Shown here: in pieces, positions 61,697 to 64,000 of the stretch
How positions within the stretch are numbered: the stretch's first letter is position 1
Layout: each line of letters begins with the position of its first letter
Notes under the pieces: model-generated
The model's database searches: none
Seen by the model: only the letters and a program-made list of their open reading frames with translations
Told to the model about the DNA's origin: nothing
Position numbers and translations under genes: made by a program
Source of the DNA: Rotaria sp. Silwood1
Lineage: Eukaryota > Rotifera > Eurotatoria > Philodinida > Philodinidae
Direction of reading: 5' to 3'
Assembly (NCBI GenBank): GCA_905250075.1
Contig: CAJNOP010000541.1
Location: forward strand, 69,916 to 133,915
DNA: 64,000 nucleotides

Positions 61697-62540
61697 CTTT
61701 TCACAAAGTCAAAATGAATGTGTACTTGTTTTGAATGAAACTTTAGTAGTATGTATTTGATTTGAATAAATTGCCTCTTCAAACGAAGACAAGATATGAG
61801 TCATATATGTGCAAATAAAAATGCAATCGACGAATGCATGATCACGATTTATCAAAATTGTATTGAAATCATTATATCTAATTTTTTCATGAGGTTTAAA
61901 TTATTTTACTTCAAAAAACTGAGGTTTACTAATAAAAAGAACTGAGAGCAGTTTTCAAGTGAAAACCTTATTAAGACTTTATAAACTTTATTTTGTCCAT
62001 ATTCTACAGAATAAAGACAGAAATTTTATCGTTTCAATGAGATCTACGATTTATTTTGTGAATATTTCTCGAGTGCTCTTGTATAAGCTTAAAGCAACGT
62101 GAAAGTGACTGAATTAATAATGAAGTCTCTTATCAACGTAAAGATAATCACAAGATTAAAGTAATGATCAAGTAGGCACACACTTGAATCCTATTTTGAT
62201 AAGTGATACATATAGTCAACCTTCTTCGTTAAATATGCAGAACTCTTTAGGTAAATGAGTTGAAGAAAAAAGTGGAAGAGAATAAAAAATGCGTTTACGA
62301 CTGAAGCAGTAATAATAATCACTCTGCACTAATGTTTATAGAAATTCTATTTTACAGATTGATTGATATATTATCCAATGCGACAAAGCGAGTTGAGATT
62401 TTAGCTCTCAACGAAAGTATGGAAAACGAGATTCTGATGCTATTTTTCATTAGAATTTAATGTGTAATATGCTCAAATGCTATAGAAAAGTATTCTCTAT
62501 GGATCTACGTAAACTTCTTCTTCATAACTACTTTCATTCA
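61697..62540. other. Upstream region of the secreted-protein gene
   Basis: This should hold that gene's promoter, but no motif stands out. The sequence is otherwise featureless and AT-rich up to the inverted repeat at 62548. Confidence 0.4.
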
Positions 62541-62547
62541 AGTGTTA

Positions 62548-62886
62548 GGAGGATTTTTCTGAGACCCCTAGATTTCAATAAATTGACCTTGAAAGATTCG
62601 AAAAGGGCTTCATAGAGGGGTAATTCATCAAGCTGAGTCCAATAGTAATTTGTGTTTTCAGTTTCAAAAGAACTTCAGATTACTATTCGAATTTTGTCGA
62701 AATTTTGATTTTCATGCTACTGTATAAAGGGACTTTTGAAGTTTGACAAAATAATAGAATAGTAATGTCATGTTACTTGGAAACTGGAAATTAACATCAC
62801 CATTCGATTCGGCATGATGAATCGTTTTTGTATGGAGTCCTTTTGAAGTCTTACAAAGTCAGTTTTCTGAAACGAGATGTCTCAGG
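62548..62886. repeat. Imperfect inverted repeat (foldback), about 340 bp
   Basis: The left arm (ctgagacccctagatttcaa and on to aagattcgaaaagggcttca) recurs inverted on the right (tatggagtccttttgaagtc and on to tctgaaacgagatgtctcag). Inner pairs include aattcatcaagctgagtc/gattcggcatgatgaatc, and cagtttcaaaag/cttggaaactg. The centre is near 62715. The arms are diverged. No coding frame. Confidence 0.7.
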
Positions 62887-63159
62887 AACACGTTCGTAAC
62901 TCTTATATGGAAATGGTTAAATAGTTGGGGTTTCCGTAAATCAAAAAAGCAGACCTTTCTCTATCGATCGATTATACTTGGGGTATAGCAAAACTAGCGT
63001 CAGAATTATCTTATGTCCATATAGAAAGCTTGAAGAAATTTTCTTTTTTTATGTACCGATAGAGAAAATGACTCTGTATTTTTCTGTGCGATGTGGCCAC
63101 CGTAGACTTTATGTCGTAACCATAAAATTACTATAAGAACTGTTTTTCCGTAAAATGTA

Positions 63160-63240
63160 AAGATTGTGCGGGTGTGGGTGTGGGTTTGAACTAGGATATG
63201 GAAAACACCAACATCTACACTTACACCCTTCTTGACACAC
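63160..63240. repeat. Telomere-like foldback unit
   Basis: The G/T arm (tgtgcgggtgtgggtgtggg) and C/A arm (aacatctacacttacaccct) flank aactaggatatggaaaacac. This is one of the least decayed members, with three near-perfect gtgtggg-type words in a row. Confidence 0.7.
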
Positions 63241-63646
63241 GATGAAAGACCATATATCACTAATGTCTTCTTAGAATATATGAACTACTTTCATGTTGAA
63301 ATACTATAGGATTCAATAAGCAGTAGTGGAGAAAGGTATCTCAGAAAAGATTAAAAAGAAAACAGTTTTTATGAGAATACCAACAACAGCTATATCGAAT
63401 TTCACATTTTAATTCTGTGGAGATTGTATTATTTTAATTTGAAAAAAATAAATTTTTGACATTCGCCGAAAACACAGATTCTAGTTATTTTATACGCAAA
63501 GAATTACTCAATGACCTTCAAAGTCTTAATTTTTTAAATTATAATAGTTTCGTCGATCAGTAATACTCAATATCGACATACATAAGATAGGTGTATGATC
63601 AAACAACCTCTTCATTCACTTTCGTACTCTGCTTGCAATCACAATC

Positions 63647-63704
63647 ATGGATTTGCTTCAAATAGTTATTTTCGTGGTCTTATATATTGCTCTTTTATTT
63701 GCAG
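63647..63704 (+). CDS. Putative signal-peptide first exon, gene runs off the edge
   Basis: ATG at 63647 opens MDLLQIVIFVVLYIALLFA, a typical secretory signal. It is followed directly by a gtgatt donor in phase 1, with cttattt-gcag-like context. Reading through gives only a short unsupported tail. Bdelloid secreted-protein genes commonly place the signal peptide in the first exon, as in the gene at 61188-61696. The rest would lie beyond 64000. Confidence 0.35.
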
Positions 63705-64000
63705 GTGATTCCTCAATATTTATTGTAACTTCGTGCTTAGGATTAGGAAGTAACGACCGTCGTCATAATACCTCTAGGATATTTCTCTATCCGATCAGCT
63801 TTTGTTTTTCAAGAGTGTGAGACTCACTCATTGAATATCTAATGATATTTTAAGAAACCTCTTGTGAGGTATTTCTCACAACAAACACCTTTTGTAAATC
63901 ACTCAAATAAGCTTCTTAGTTTTTCATTCGCTGTAAGTTAAATGAAATTTCACGCCTTGACCTTATATTAACTTAATGATTCAACAGATATGAGTTATGT

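Noticed and set aside
7076-63240. True interstitial telomere array
   Set aside because: Words such as gtgtggg recur, but each site is short, degenerate and inverted within itself rather than a head-to-tail array, so I call them foldback units.
1-64000. tRNA or rRNA genes
   Set aside because: I looked for cloverleaf-type GTTCRAATC-like T arms with matching acceptor stems and for conserved rRNA words and found nothing convincing by eye; a tRNAscan-type search would settle it.

Overview
This window looks like nuclear DNA from a small invertebrate, most likely a bdelloid rotifer (Adineta/Rotaria type). The base composition is AT-rich. Most introns are 45-70 bp with GT/AG ends. There are animal-type genes (TRPM channel, rhodopsin-class GPCR, PLAC8 protein, ryanodine-receptor-like fragment). 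Large kelch and FG-GAP surface proteins, ephrin-receptor-like cysteine-rich proteins and Penelope-like retroelement debris are all familiar from bdelloids. A run of 100 N at 24412-24511 marks a scaffold gap. The species call is inference; no rRNA or mitochondrial marker is present.

Layout. 30-225 is a GC-rich minisatellite. About 1640-11630 is a diverged tandem duplication, each copy carrying one type II membrane kelch-propeller gene (2185-4065; 7522-9960). 14344-20552 (minus) is a very large FG-GAP repeat gene. I join two upstream exons to its 4.3 kb repeat exon because the splice phases agree. All three genes share one plan: cytoplasmic-tail exon ending in phase 2, membrane-anchor exon ending in phase 1, then one exon holding the propeller ectodomain.

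20.7-22.9 kb holds a Tc1/mariner-like non-autonomous element and a long foldback. A GPCR lies at 25124-26134 (minus). 27.5-29.2 kb has Penelope-like debris (hammerhead-like motifs, a GIY-YIG C-terminal fragment) next to a badly broken gene. 33487-36397 (minus) is an ephrin-receptor-like membrane protein gene with one stop and one frameshift. Two more long foldbacks lie at 32.2-33.0 and 37.2-37.9 kb, then a ryanodine-receptor-like relic at 39.3-39.9 kb, a PLAC8 gene at 43666-44237 (minus), and a C45 acyltransferase-like gene with two internal stops at 46783-49053. 50024-51380 is a composite foldback element. An apparently intact 18-exon TRPM-like channel gene fills 52660-59258, followed by a small secreted protein (61188-61696, minus), another foldback and a putative signal-peptide exon at the right edge.

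Two themes stand out. First, decay: at least four genes have stops or frameshifts beside intact ones, and there are many mobile-element remnants, which suggests an accessory or subterminal region. Second, a dispersed family of short foldback units, a G/T-rich arm followed by a C/A-rich arm around a centre often reading atctacac. About a dozen are scattered through introns and intergenic DNA, and they resemble broken telomere-type repeats. One distinguishes the two kelch duplicates and another lies inside the 50-51.4 kb element. I see no operons, CRISPR arrays or convincing tRNA/rRNA genes. Introns and exons were placed by eye from GT/AG signals, frame and family similarity, so their edges are predictions.
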